A DNA stretch of 64,000 nt from assembly GCF_023555055.1 (NCBI RefSeq), contig NZ_JAMJPL010000001.1, positions 1,178,001-1,242,000 on the forward strand. The letters are read 5' to 3'. Shown one piece after another: positions 56,938-64,000 of the stretch; within the stretch, counting starts at the first letter, position 1; the number at the start of each line of letters is the position of its first letter. Origin of the DNA: Marinobacter sp. ATCH36. GTDB lineage: Bacteria; Pseudomonadota; Gammaproteobacteria; Pseudomonadales; Oleiphilaceae. The notes under the pieces were generated by a model that searched no databases, was not told the origin of the DNA, and was given only the letters and a program-made list of their open reading frames with translations. The translations under genes and the position numbers were made by a program.

Positions 56938-58146
56938 ATGCAAACCAATCTAGTACAGCAATTCGCCAACACAGCAGAAGGCCAGGAAGCCGAGTCCATC
57001 CTGCGAGCCTGCGTACACTGCGGCTTCTGCACCGCTACCTGCCCGACGTACCAGGAACTGAACGACGAACGCGATGGCCCCCGCGGCCGCATCTACCTGA
57101 TGAAAATGTTCCTGGAAGGCGAAGAAGTCACCGAAAAATCCCGCGAACACCTCGACCGCTGCCTCACCTGCCGCAGCTGCGAAACCACCTGTCCCTCCGG
57201 CGTCAAGTATGGCCGCCTGATCGACATCAGCCGTGGCCTGATGGAACAGGAAATGCCCCGGCCACCCCAGCAAAGGTGGATGCGCTGGTCACTGGCCCGC
57301 GTACTTCCCAATCGGCGGTTGTTTGGCCTGCTGCTGCGTATGGGCCAGCTCTTTCGCCCGGTACTGCCAGGAAAACTGCGTACCAAGGTGCCACCCAGAA
57401 AACAGGCCAGCCCCTGGCCGACAGCAAGCCACGAACGCATTGTGCTTGCCCTGGCCGGTTGCGTTCAGCCATCCGCCACGCCGAACACCAACGCCGCCGC
57501 TGCCCGGGTGCTCGACAGACTTGGTATCAGCATGGTGGAAGCGCCTGAAGCCGGCTGTTGCGGCGCCGTGAATCATCACCTGTCTGAACACGAAAAAGCC
57601 CTGGAAGCCATGCGCCGCAACATCGACGCCTGGTGGCCCGCCATCGAGGCCGGCGCCGAAGCCATCGTCATGACGGCCTCGGGCTGCGGCGCCATGGTTC
57701 AGGAATACGGCCACCTGCTGCGGGACGATCCGGTCTATGCCGTCAAGGCGCGGAAAGTCAGCGACATGAGTGTCGACCTGGGTGCCTTCCTGCTCAAACA
57801 GGATCTGGAAAAATTGAACGTCCCCAAAACCACCGGAAAGGTTGCGTTCCACTGCCCCTGCACCCTTCAGCATGCCATGCAGCAAAGCGGCGTAGTGGAC
57901 CAGGTGTTGCGCAAGGCCGGTATAGAACTGGCGGAAACCAAAGAAAAGCACTTGTGTTGCGGTTCTGCCGGTACCTACTCCATTCTTCAGCCGGAACTCA
58001 GCCAGCGCCTGCTGCTGAATAAGCTCAAGGCCCTGACCGTGGATAATCCGGACAGGATTGTCACCGCCAACATTGGTTGCCAGATGCACCTGGAAACCAG
58101 GGCGAAAGTACCGGTTCAGCACTGGATTGAATTGCTGGACGCCTGA
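56938..58146 (+). CDS. glcF: Glycolate oxidase iron-sulfur subunit GlcF
   Basis: This is the electron-transfer subunit. The 402-residue product has two [4Fe-4S] motifs, CVHCGFCTATCP (Cys25, 28, 31, 35) and CLTCRSCETTCP (Cys75, 78, 81, 85), followed by two CCG-type domains with AGCCGAVNHHL and HLCCGSAGTY. All ligands are present. It probably docks GlcD/GlcE to the membrane quinone pool. Two opposed hairpin repeats precede it, so its expression may differ from glcDE; a G-rich site (CAGGTAAC) serves as ribosome binding site. Confidence 0.95.
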   Translation: MQTNLVQQFANTAEGQEAESILRACVHCGFCTATCPTYQELNDERDGPRGRIYLMKMFLEGEEVTEKSREHLDRCLTCRSCETTCPSGVKYGRLIDISRGLMEQEMPRPPQQRWMRWSLARVLPNRRLFGLLLRMGQLFRPVLPGKLRTKVPPRKQASPWPTASHERIVLALAGCVQPSATPNTNAAAARVLDRLGISMVEAPEAGCCGAVNHHLSEHEKALEAMRRNIDAWWPAIEAGAEAIVMTASGCGAMVQEYGHLLRDDPVYAVKARKVSDMSVDLGAFLLKQDLEKLNVPKTTGKVAFHCPCTLQHAMQQSGVVDQVLRKAGIELAETKEKHLCCGSAGTYSILQPELSQRLLLNKLKALTVDNPDRIVTANIGCQMHLETRAKVPVQHWIELLDA

Positions 58147-58170
58147 TCTGTGGCCTGGGCCTCTCACTGG

Positions 58171-58217
58171 CCTGTGGTTTTGTTTATACTGTCGCTGCTA
58201 TCAAACAAAACCACAGG
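58171..58217 (+). promoter_or_regulatory. Perfect 15-bp hairpin in the leader of the DUF4124 gene
   Basis: CCTGTGGTTTTGTTT (58171-58185) and its exact complement (58203-58217) flank a 17-base loop. The right arm ends in CAGG, directly joined to GAGTGG, so the stem abuts or partly hides the ribosome binding site of the gene at 58230. TATACT at 58185-58190 could be a -10 inside the loop, but no -35 is clear. Confidence 0.6.
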
Positions 58218-58229
58218 GAGTGGAAAACA

Positions 58230-58676
58230 ATGCCATGGAGGCAGGCCGCAGTATTTGTAGTGCTTTTTATCCCCGCCGTTTCAGCAGCCGAAATGTACAC
58301 CTGGATTGACGATCAGGGTGTTGCTCATTTCACCGACATCAAACCCAGTGAACGCGAACACGAGCAGGTGGAGCTCAGGCGCCCCTCTTTGATTCCCATG
58401 AGGGAGAACATTACGCGGGGCAAGAGGGTCACCACCATCAACCGCCAGGTCAGTCGCAGCCTGGAAGCCAACGATGGCAGCAAACGAAAAGCTTCCGTGG
58501 AGCAGAAGGCCCGCGAGCTCGAGCGCAAAAATGCCCGGTGTGCCGGATACCGTGAGCGGCTCGAGCGCATCCAGCAGAAGTTGCGGGCCGGCTACTCCAC
58601 CGACCAGGGTAACCGGCTGCGACGTCAGCGCCGGGAAGTCAGCCAGAGATTGTCGCGGGAGTGTATCCTCGGCTGA
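58230..58676 (+). CDS. DUF4124 domain protein
   Basis: This is a small secreted protein of unknown function. The 148-residue product has a signal peptide (about 1-19, ending VSA) and then MYTWIDDQGVAHFTD, the hallmark of the DUF4124 domain. The rest is highly charged with coiled-coil character (KARELERKNARCAGYRERLE) and two Cys. It probably resides in the periplasm. It is preceded by a perfect hairpin touching its ribosome binding site, and converges with the antiporter gene. Confidence 0.82.
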   Translation: MPWRQAAVFVVLFIPAVSAAEMYTWIDDQGVAHFTDIKPSEREHEQVELRRPSLIPMRENITRGKRVTTINRQVSRSLEANDGSKRKASVEQKARELERKNARCAGYRERLERIQQKLRAGYSTDQGNRLRRQRREVSQRLSRECILG

Positions 58677-58700
58677 GCTGTCCCGGGTGGTTTGAGGGTC

Positions 58701-59672
58701 TTACGTGCTAAAGGTGGTTGATATCAGGTAGGTGGTGTAGCCAACGAAGCAGGCCAGCTGCAAGCCACCCTCAACCCGGTTGATTCGCCCCGGGCCGCGG
58801 AAACCATAGCCGAGTATGAACAGTGACAATGTCAGCGCAGACATCACCGCGATATCCCGGTAGAACACTTCTGGTGCTACCGCCATCGGGCTGATGGTGC
58901 CGGCAATACCCACCACGGCCAGGGTGTTGAACAGGTTGGAGCCCAGAATGTTGCCGAGGGCAATGTCATGTTCACCCTTGCGGGCTGCAATCACCGAAGA
59001 CGCCAGTTCTGGCAGGGACGTACCCACAGCCACAATCGTCAGCCCGATGATCAGGTCACTCACCCCAAAGCCGTGGGCAATCTCTACCGCACCCCACACC
59101 AGGATGCGCGAGCTGACAATCAGGACCAGCAGGCCTGCAATCAACCACATCACCGCGTTGCGAAGCGGCATGGAACGGTGGCTCATTTCCTCTGCAATCT
59201 CGGCACCGAGGGCGTCGGACTTCTGGGTCATGCCCTGGCGAATGGACCAGGCTATCAGCATGAAAAACACGCCCAGTAGCACCAGCGCGTCGATAAACGT
59301 CAGCTCACCGTCCCATACCTGCCAGGCGGCCAGGGCCGTCACCGCCGTAAGAATTGGCAGTTCCTTGCGCATCACCTGGGAGTGAACCGCAATCGGGCTG
59401 ATCAATGCTGTGATACCAAGGATCAGGGCAATGTTAGTGATGTTCGAGCCGTAGGCGTTTCCCAGTGCCAGCCCCGGGTTGCCCTGCGTGGCCGCCAATG
59501 CCGACACCACCATCTCGGGCGCCGATGTGCCGAAGCCAACCACGACCATGCCGATCAGCAACGGCGGCATACCAAAATACCCGGCGGTTGCAGCGGAACC
59601 CTCGACAAACCTGCCAGCACTCCAGACCAGAAGCACAAGGCCGAAAGCAATAGCCAGAAACGAAAGCAGCAT
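58701..59672 (-). CDS. Calcium/sodium antiporter (CaCA family, YrbG-like)
   Basis: This is an inner-membrane cation exchanger. The 323-residue product has about ten transmembrane segments and the two inverted alpha repeats of the family, GFGTSAPEMVVSALAA (about 47-62) and AVGTSLPELASSVIAA (about 200-215), each carrying the ion-binding Glu. Length matches YrbG (325 residues). It is divergent from the arginine antiporter gene with a 201-base shared control region. No functional link with its neighbours is evident. Confidence 0.92.
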   Translation of the reverse strand: MLLSFLAIAFGLVLLVWSAGRFVEGSAATAGYFGMPPLLIGMVVVGFGTSAPEMVVSALAATQGNPGLALGNAYGSNITNIALILGITALISPIAVHSQVMRKELPILTAVTALAAWQVWDGELTFIDALVLLGVFFMLIAWSIRQGMTQKSDALGAEIAEEMSHRSMPLRNAVMWLIAGLLVLIVSSRILVWGAVEIAHGFGVSDLIIGLTIVAVGTSLPELASSVIAARKGEHDIALGNILGSNLFNTLAVVGIAGTISPMAVAPEVFYRDIAVMSALTLSLFILGYGFRGPGRINRVEGGLQLACFVGYTTYLISTTFST

Positions 59673-59780
59673 AGATGTTCCTTGTTTGAAAGAGGCTGAA
59701 AACAGCGAAGCGGATATTAGAGCTGAAACTGTGCTTTGTGATCTCAGGGCTTATACGGGTATCCGGCGACTGCGTCAGAC

Positions 59781-59822
59781 TTGACCCTGATCAGGATTTG
59801 TACAGGTCGTGAGGTCCATACT
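59781..59822 (+). promoter_or_regulatory. Anr/FNR site and -10 of the arc operon promoter
   Basis: TTGACCCTGATCAG (59781-59794) matches eight of ten fixed bases of the FNR/Anr box TTGAT-N4-ATCAA. CATACT (59817-59822) matches five of six -10 bases. The spacing places the box centre at about -41.5 from the expected start site, the class II activator position known from Pseudomonas arc control. Activation under low oxygen is inferred. Confidence 0.65.
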
Positions 59823-59873
59823 CAGAACGATGGGCTGCACCGTCAGCAAGCCACTGTGCAAAGGAGACGCCAC

Positions 59874-61319
59874 GTGACTGATGAAAAGACCTCTTCCTCG
59901 AATCCTGAAGAAGATCTGGCAACACGATTTCCCACAGCTTATACCATCCTGTTCCTGCTTATCATTCTGGTAGCCGCGCTGACCTGGATTATACCGGCAG
60001 GGCAGTATGAACGCTCCATGAATGAAGAAGTCGGTCGTGAAGTTGCGGTGCCGGGCACCTATGAAACCGTCGACCCTAATCCCCAGGGCTTCGTTGATGT
60101 GATGCTGGCGCCCACGGCGGGCTTCTACGACCCGGACAGCTACGCAGCCAATGCCATTGATGTGGCCCTGTTCGTGCTGTTTCTCGGCGGTTTTCTGGGG
60201 GTAATGAACGCCACCGGCGCCATCGATACCGGCATCCGCAGTGCCATGCACCGGCTGGAGGGGCGGGAGATATGGATGATTCCGATACTCATGACGCTGT
60301 TTGCGCTCGGGGGCACAACCTACGGCATGGCAGAGGAGACCCTGGCTTTCTATGCCATTCTTATTCCGGTGATTATTTCGGCGGGGTATGACGCCGTTAC
60401 GGGGGTAGCGGTCATTCTCGTGGGTGCTGGTATCGGTGTGCTGGGCTCTACCATCAACCCTTTTGCAACGGTTATTGCTGCCAATGCCGCCAATATTCCC
60501 TTTACTGATGGCATCGTTCTCAGGTTTGTGCTGCTTTTGGGTGGCCTTGTCATTTGTGCTGCGTATGTTATGCGTTATGCCCAGCGGGTAAAGGCGGATC
60601 CATCCCGCTCCGTGGTCGCCAAACAGAGAGAAGCTCACCGCAAGCTGTTCCTCCAGGGGCACGATGAGCTGGAAGATTTCGAGCTCACGGGTACCCAGAA
60701 AATTGCCCTGATCATTTTCGCGCTTACCTTCATTGTCATGATCTGGGGTGTTTCGTCGCAGGGATGGTGGATGGCCAGAATGGGCGCGCTCTTCTTTGGT
60801 TCCGCTATCGTGATTGGCCTTATCGCCCGGCTGGGTGAGAAAAAACTGACCAGCAGTTTTGTGGACGGTGCCCGTGATCTGCTCGGTGTGGCCCTGGTCG
60901 TTGGGCTGGCCCGGGGCATTGTGGTGATCATGGAGCAAGGCATGATTGCCGACACTATCCTGCACAGTGCCGAAACCACCCTGGGAGGACTGCCGGAGCT
61001 GGCGTTTATCAACCTGATGTTCTGGATCGAAGTGGGTATGAGTTTCTTCGTGCCGTCGTCATCCGGCCTTGCCGTGCTGTCGATGCCGATCCTTGCGCCA
61101 CTGGCGGACTTTGCCAACGTGGGGCGTGATCTGGTGGTTACGGCCTTCCAGTCAGCCAATGGCCTGGTTAACCTGATTAATCCGACCTTTGCCGTGGTGG
61201 TTGGCGGCCTGGCCATCGGCCGTGTTTCCTACGACCGCTGGCTGGCGTTTATCTGGCCCCTGTTACTGATCCTCACCGTATTCATCACTGTGGTGATCAG
61301 TATCGGCGCGTTTCTGTAA
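59874..61319 (+). CDS. arcD: Arginine:ornithine antiporter-like membrane protein (YfcC family)
   Basis: This probably exchanges arginine for ornithine to feed the deiminase pathway. The 481-residue product has 12 or so hydrophobic segments and YfcC/ArcD-like motifs: FLLIILVAALTWIIPAGQY near the N-terminus, GGTTYGMAEETLAFY, GAGIGVLGSTINPFATVIAA and FFVPSSSGLAVLSMPI. It belongs to the YfcC (DcuC-like) family rather than the APC-type ArcD of Pseudomonas. The GTG at 59874 has AAGGAG seven bases upstream and starts the hydrophilic N-terminus; the frame is open further upstream through the promoter. It is followed 36 bases later by arcA. Confidence 0.85.
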   Translation: MTDEKTSSSNPEEDLATRFPTAYTILFLLIILVAALTWIIPAGQYERSMNEEVGREVAVPGTYETVDPNPQGFVDVMLAPTAGFYDPDSYAANAIDVALFVLFLGGFLGVMNATGAIDTGIRSAMHRLEGREIWMIPILMTLFALGGTTYGMAEETLAFYAILIPVIISAGYDAVTGVAVILVGAGIGVLGSTINPFATVIAANAANIPFTDGIVLRFVLLLGGLVICAAYVMRYAQRVKADPSRSVVAKQREAHRKLFLQGHDELEDFELTGTQKIALIIFALTFIVMIWGVSSQGWWMARMGALFFGSAIVIGLIARLGEKKLTSSFVDGARDLLGVALVVGLARGIVVIMEQGMIADTILHSAETTLGGLPELAFINLMFWIEVGMSFFVPSSSGLAVLSMPILAPLADFANVGRDLVVTAFQSANGLVNLINPTFAVVVGGLAIGRVSYDRWLAFIWPLLLILTVFITVVISIGAFL

Positions 61320-61355
61320 GCCCTTCAATTAACCCCAGGCAAAGGAGAATGCGAG

Positions 61356-62585
61356 ATGACTGAACACACCCTTGGTGTCCACTCCGAAACCGGCACCCTG
61401 CGGCAGGTGATTGTCTGCCGTCCGGGGCTTGCCCATAGGCGGCTGACACCCTCCAACTGCGATGCCCTGTTGTTTGACGACGTGTTCTGGGTCAAGCAGG
61501 CCCAGAAAGACCACGACGTATTCGCCGGGCTGATGCGGGAACGTGGCGTTGATGTGCTTGACGTCAACGAACTGCTGGCGGAAACCCTGGACATTCCCGA
61601 TGCACGGGCCTGGATTCTGGACAACCGGATTACCTGGAACCACATCGGTGTGGGCATGGTGTCTGATCTCCGTGCCTGGATGGACGAACTGCCGGGCCAG
61701 ACTCTGGCGGAATTCCTCATCGGAGGTCTTGAGGTAGGCGACCTGCCTTTCGACCCGACAGGGCTGTTTGGCAATCATCTGGGGCCCTATGGGTTTGTGT
61801 TGCCGCCGCTGCCAAACTTCCTTTTCACCCGCGACAACAGTGCCTGGATCTATGGCGGCGTCACCCTGAACCCGATGTACTGGGCGGCGCGCAAACCGGA
61901 AACCCTGCTGATGAGCGCGATCTACCGGTTCCATCCGAAGTTCGCCGGCAAGGTCAACGTGCATTGGGGTGACCCCCTAGAAGATCATGCCCTGGCCACC
62001 CTGGAAGGCGGCGACATCATGCCGGTGGGTAATGGTGCGGTGCTGGTGGGAATGGGTGAACGCTCTTCTCCCCAGGCTATCGGCCAGTTGGCCCGGGCGC
62101 TGTTTGCCAACGGCACCGCAGAGCGGGTGGTCGCCTGCCAGATTCCCAAAACCCGTTCCGCCATGCACCTGGATACCGTGTTCACCTTCTGTGGCGGCAA
62201 TGTAGTAACCAGCTTCAAGGAAGTGGCTGACGAAATGGTCTGTTACGACCTGCGTCCGGGAAAGGACGGCAAGCACCTGTCGTTTCAGCAGGACCCGCGG
62301 CCTCTGTTTGATGTGGTGGCGGATGTACTTGGCTATGACTCGCTGGAAGTGGTTGCAACAGGCGGCGACACACCAGCAGAAAGGGAGCGTGAGCAGTGGA
62401 ACGATGGCAATAACGTGCTGGCATTAAGCCCGGGCGTGGTTATTGGCTACGACCGCAATGACGACACCAACGCCGCCCTGGAAGCTGCTGGCATTGAAGT
62501 GCTGGCCATCCCCGGTGCCGAACTGGGCCGTGGCCGGGGCGGAGGGCGCTGCATGAGTTGCCCGACCATACGAGACGCTGTCTGA
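61356..62585 (+). CDS. arcA: Arginine deiminase
   Basis: This hydrolyses arginine to citrulline and ammonia, the first ADI step. The 409-residue product has the guanidino-modifying enzyme fold with [36 protein letters not shown] (split as [11 protein letters not shown] and [12 protein letters not shown]), the catalytic His in [11 protein letters not shown] and the nucleophile Cys399 in GGRCMSCP. Length is close to Pseudomonas ArcA (418). GGAG lies upstream of the ATG. It sits between the antiporter and arcB. Confidence 0.97.
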   Translation: MTEHTLGVHSETGTLRQVIVCRPGLAHRRLTPSNCDALLFDDVFWVKQAQKDHDVFAGLMRERGVDVLDVNELLAETLDIPDARAWILDNRITWNHIGVGMVSDLRAWMDELPGQTLAEFLIGGLEVGDLPFDPTGLFGNHLGPYGFVLPPLPNFLFTRDNSAWIYGGVTLNPMYWAARKPETLLMSAIYRFHPKFAGKVNVHWGDPLEDHALATLEGGDIMPVGNGAVLVGMGERSSPQAIGQLARALFANGTAERVVACQIPKTRSAMHLDTVFTFCGGNVVTSFKEVADEMVCYDLRPGKDGKHLSFQQDPRPLFDVVADVLGYDSLEVVATGGDTPAEREREQWNDGNNVLALSPGVVIGYDRNDDTNAALEAAGIEVLAIPGAELGRGRGGGRCMSCPTIRDAV

Positions 62586-62603
62586 CAAGCAAGGAGCAAC
62601 GCT

Positions 62604-63605
62604 ATGGCTTTTAATCTCAAGAACCGTCATTTCCTGACCCTGAGGGATTTCACCCCACGGGAAATCAGTTTTCTGCTCAAGCTCTCTGCCGACCTGAAAA
62701 CTGCCAAATACGCAGGCACCGAAGTACCGCAGTTACAGGGCAAAGACATCGCGCTGATCTTCGAAAAGAACTCCACCCGAACCCGGGTGGGATTTGAAGT
62801 CGCCGCATTTGATCAGGGCGCCCGGGTAACCTACCTGGGCCCGACGGGCACTCATATCGGCCACAAGGAGTCGGTGAAGGACACTGCCCGAGTGCTGGGG
62901 CGTGTATACGACGCCATCGAGTATCGGGGCTTTGGCCAGGCAATTGTTGAGGAGTTGGCAAAGTATGCCGGTGTGCCCGTTTACAACGGGCTGACCAATG
63001 AGTTCCATCCCACTCAGATACTGGCTGACTTTCTGACCATGCAGGAAAACGTGGAGAAGCCACTGAGGGATGTTGCGTTTGTATTTATCGGGGACGCCGC
63101 CAACAACATGGGGGACAGCCTGCTGATCGGCGGTGCCAAGATGGGTATGGATGTGCGTCTGTGCGCCCCAAAGGCCTGCTGGCCCAGCGAGGCAATTCAA
63201 CAGGAAGCCGAGTCCATTGCCAGTGAAACCGGTGCACGGATCATGATCACTGAAGACACAGGCGCCGCCGTGTCAGGCGTGGATTTTGTCTACACCGACG
63301 TATGGGTGTCCATGGGCGAGCCCAAGGAAAAATGGGCGGAACGGATCAAACTGTTGCAGCCCTACCAGGTTAACGCTGCCCTGATGGAGAAAACTGGAAA
63401 TCCCCGCGCCAGGTTCATGCACTGTCTGCCGGCGTTTCACAACACCGAAACCACCGTTGGCAAAGAGATGCAGGCAGAGTTCGGCATTGACGCCATGGAA
63501 GTGACCGAAGACGTCTTTGAAAGCCCCGCCTCTATTGTGTTTGATCAGGCGGAGAACCGGATGCACACCATCAAGGCGGTGCTTGTCGCCACGCTGGGAA
63601 GCTGA
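62604..63605 (+). CDS. arcB: Ornithine carbamoyltransferase (catabolic)
   Basis: In the ADI pathway this splits citrulline with phosphate into ornithine and carbamoyl phosphate. The 333-residue product has the carbamoyl-phosphate motif STRTR (near residue 56), [36 protein letters not shown] and the ornithine-side motif MHCLPAF. The size and the place between arcA and arcC indicate the catabolic enzyme rather than ArgF. GAGGAG-like AAGGAG precedes the ATG. Confidence 0.96.
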   Translation: MAFNLKNRHFLTLRDFTPREISFLLKLSADLKTAKYAGTEVPQLQGKDIALIFEKNSTRTRVGFEVAAFDQGARVTYLGPTGTHIGHKESVKDTARVLGRVYDAIEYRGFGQAIVEELAKYAGVPVYNGLTNEFHPTQILADFLTMQENVEKPLRDVAFVFIGDAANNMGDSLLIGGAKMGMDVRLCAPKACWPSEAIQQEAESIASETGARIMITEDTGAAVSGVDFVYTDVWVSMGEPKEKWAERIKLLQPYQVNAALMEKTGNPRARFMHCLPAFHNTETTVGKEMQAEFGIDAMEVTEDVFESPASIVFDQAENRMHTIKAVLVATLGS

Positions 63606-63620
63606 CATAAGGAGGATGAC

Positions 63621-64000
63621 ATGCTCGTGGTAGCAGCACTCGGGGGCAACGCCCTGTTGCGGCGCGGTGAACCCCTGACAGCTCAGGCACAGCGCGCAAA
63701 CGTGAAAATTGCCGCTGAATCACTGGCCGAAATCGTCCGGGCCGGTCACCAACTGGTTGTCACCCATGGCAATGGCCCGCAAGTAGGTTTGCTGGCGCTT
63801 CAGGGCGCCGCCTACAAGCCGGACGAAGCCTACCCACTGGACGTACTGGGCGCCGAAACCGAAGGCATGATCGGTTATATCATCGAGCAGGAACTGGAAA
63901 ACGCTCTGGATCACGATCGGCCCGTAGCAACATTGCTGACCCAGGTTCTGGTGGATAAAGACGACCCTGCCTTCAAAAAACCCACGAAATTTGTCGGGCC
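63621..64000 (+). CDS. arcC: Carbamate kinase (3' truncated by window end)
   Basis: This makes ATP from carbamoyl phosphate and ADP, the last ADI step. About 126 codons are visible. The product begins [20 protein letters not shown], the family opening with the Gly-rich phosphate loop, followed by [15 protein letters not shown] and [21 protein letters not shown] lies before the ATG. The reading frame is open to the last base, so the gene continues beyond the window. Confidence 0.96.
   Translation, partial: MLVVAALGGNALLRRGEPLTAQAQRANVKIAAESLAEIVRAGHQLVVTHGNGPQVGLLALQGAAYKPDEAYPLDVLGAETEGMIGYIIEQELENALDHDRPVATLLTQVLVDKDDPAFKKPTKFVG

Noticed and set aside
59775-60965. 396-residue open frame on the minus strand across the antiporter gene
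   Set aside because: It is His/Gln/Asn-rich shadow translation of a membrane-protein gene and lacks recognisable motifs.

Overview
The window looks like a chromosomal segment of a marine gammaproteobacterium close to Marinobacter. This is inferred from gene content and protein style; no database search was possible. The evidence is the infB-rbfA-truB-rpsO-pnp order, Pseudomonas-type aruCFGDB arginine genes, an Azotobacter/Pseudomonas-type aceEF pair and a GC-rich coding bias. There is no tRNA, rRNA, CRISPR array, phage or recognisable insertion sequence. Both ends cut a gene: infB at the left and arcC at the right.

Layout. 1-6157: translation and RNA-processing operon (infB', rbfA, truB, rpsO, pnp) closed by a strong terminator. 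6304-9563: a DUF4105 membrane or periplasmic protein overlapping a lipoprotein alpha/beta hydrolase, then a DUF3015 protein. 9766-14708: a complete branched-chain amino-acid-type ABC importer (livKHMGF) preceded by a TPR/coiled-coil membrane protein. 15946-20114: a MarR regulator with a perfect palindromic operator, a LonA-type protease and a CnoX-like thioredoxin. 20160-23691: a hydrolase overlapping a LuxR-type regulator, and a KamA-family radical SAM enzyme. 24187-28516: pyruvate dehydrogenase E1 and E2. 28826-30479: a hipBA toxin-antitoxin module lying between two nearly identical 115-bp repeats. 30930-33730: a porin and a DnaQ/GIY-YIG fusion nuclease. 33780-49037: arginine succinyltransferase (AST) genes, a TetR-RND efflux cassette wedged in front of astE, and a basic amino-acid ABC importer (aot type). 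49151-58146: a glycolate locus (GlcC-like regulator, TRAP transporter, glcG, glcDEF). 58230-59672: a DUF4124 protein and a Ca2+/Na+ antiporter. 59874-64000: arginine deiminase genes (antiporter, arcA, arcB, arcC') behind a probable Anr/FNR site.

Two arginine routes therefore sit in one 30-kb stretch: the aerobic AST pathway with its uptake system, and the anaerobic, ATP-yielding ADI pathway. The glycolate locus between them appears to pair a dedicated TRAP importer with the oxidase, controlled by a GntR/FCD regulator whose palindromic sites lie in the divergent promoter region.

The most unusual non-coding structure is a dispersed family of five intergenic elements (6184-6295, 28564-28668, 30524-30628, 56652-56762 and 56804-56908). 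Each has a conserved core of about 52-57 nt that can fold into two small hairpins with TCCC or TCCA loops. The core is enclosed by a 25-28-bp outer stem whose sequence differs between copies but stays self-complementary. Two copies bracket hipBA as direct repeats, and two lie in opposite orientation inside the glcE-glcF gap. Three solute-binding-protein genes (livK, aotJ, dctP) are also each followed by a strong hairpin before their permease genes.
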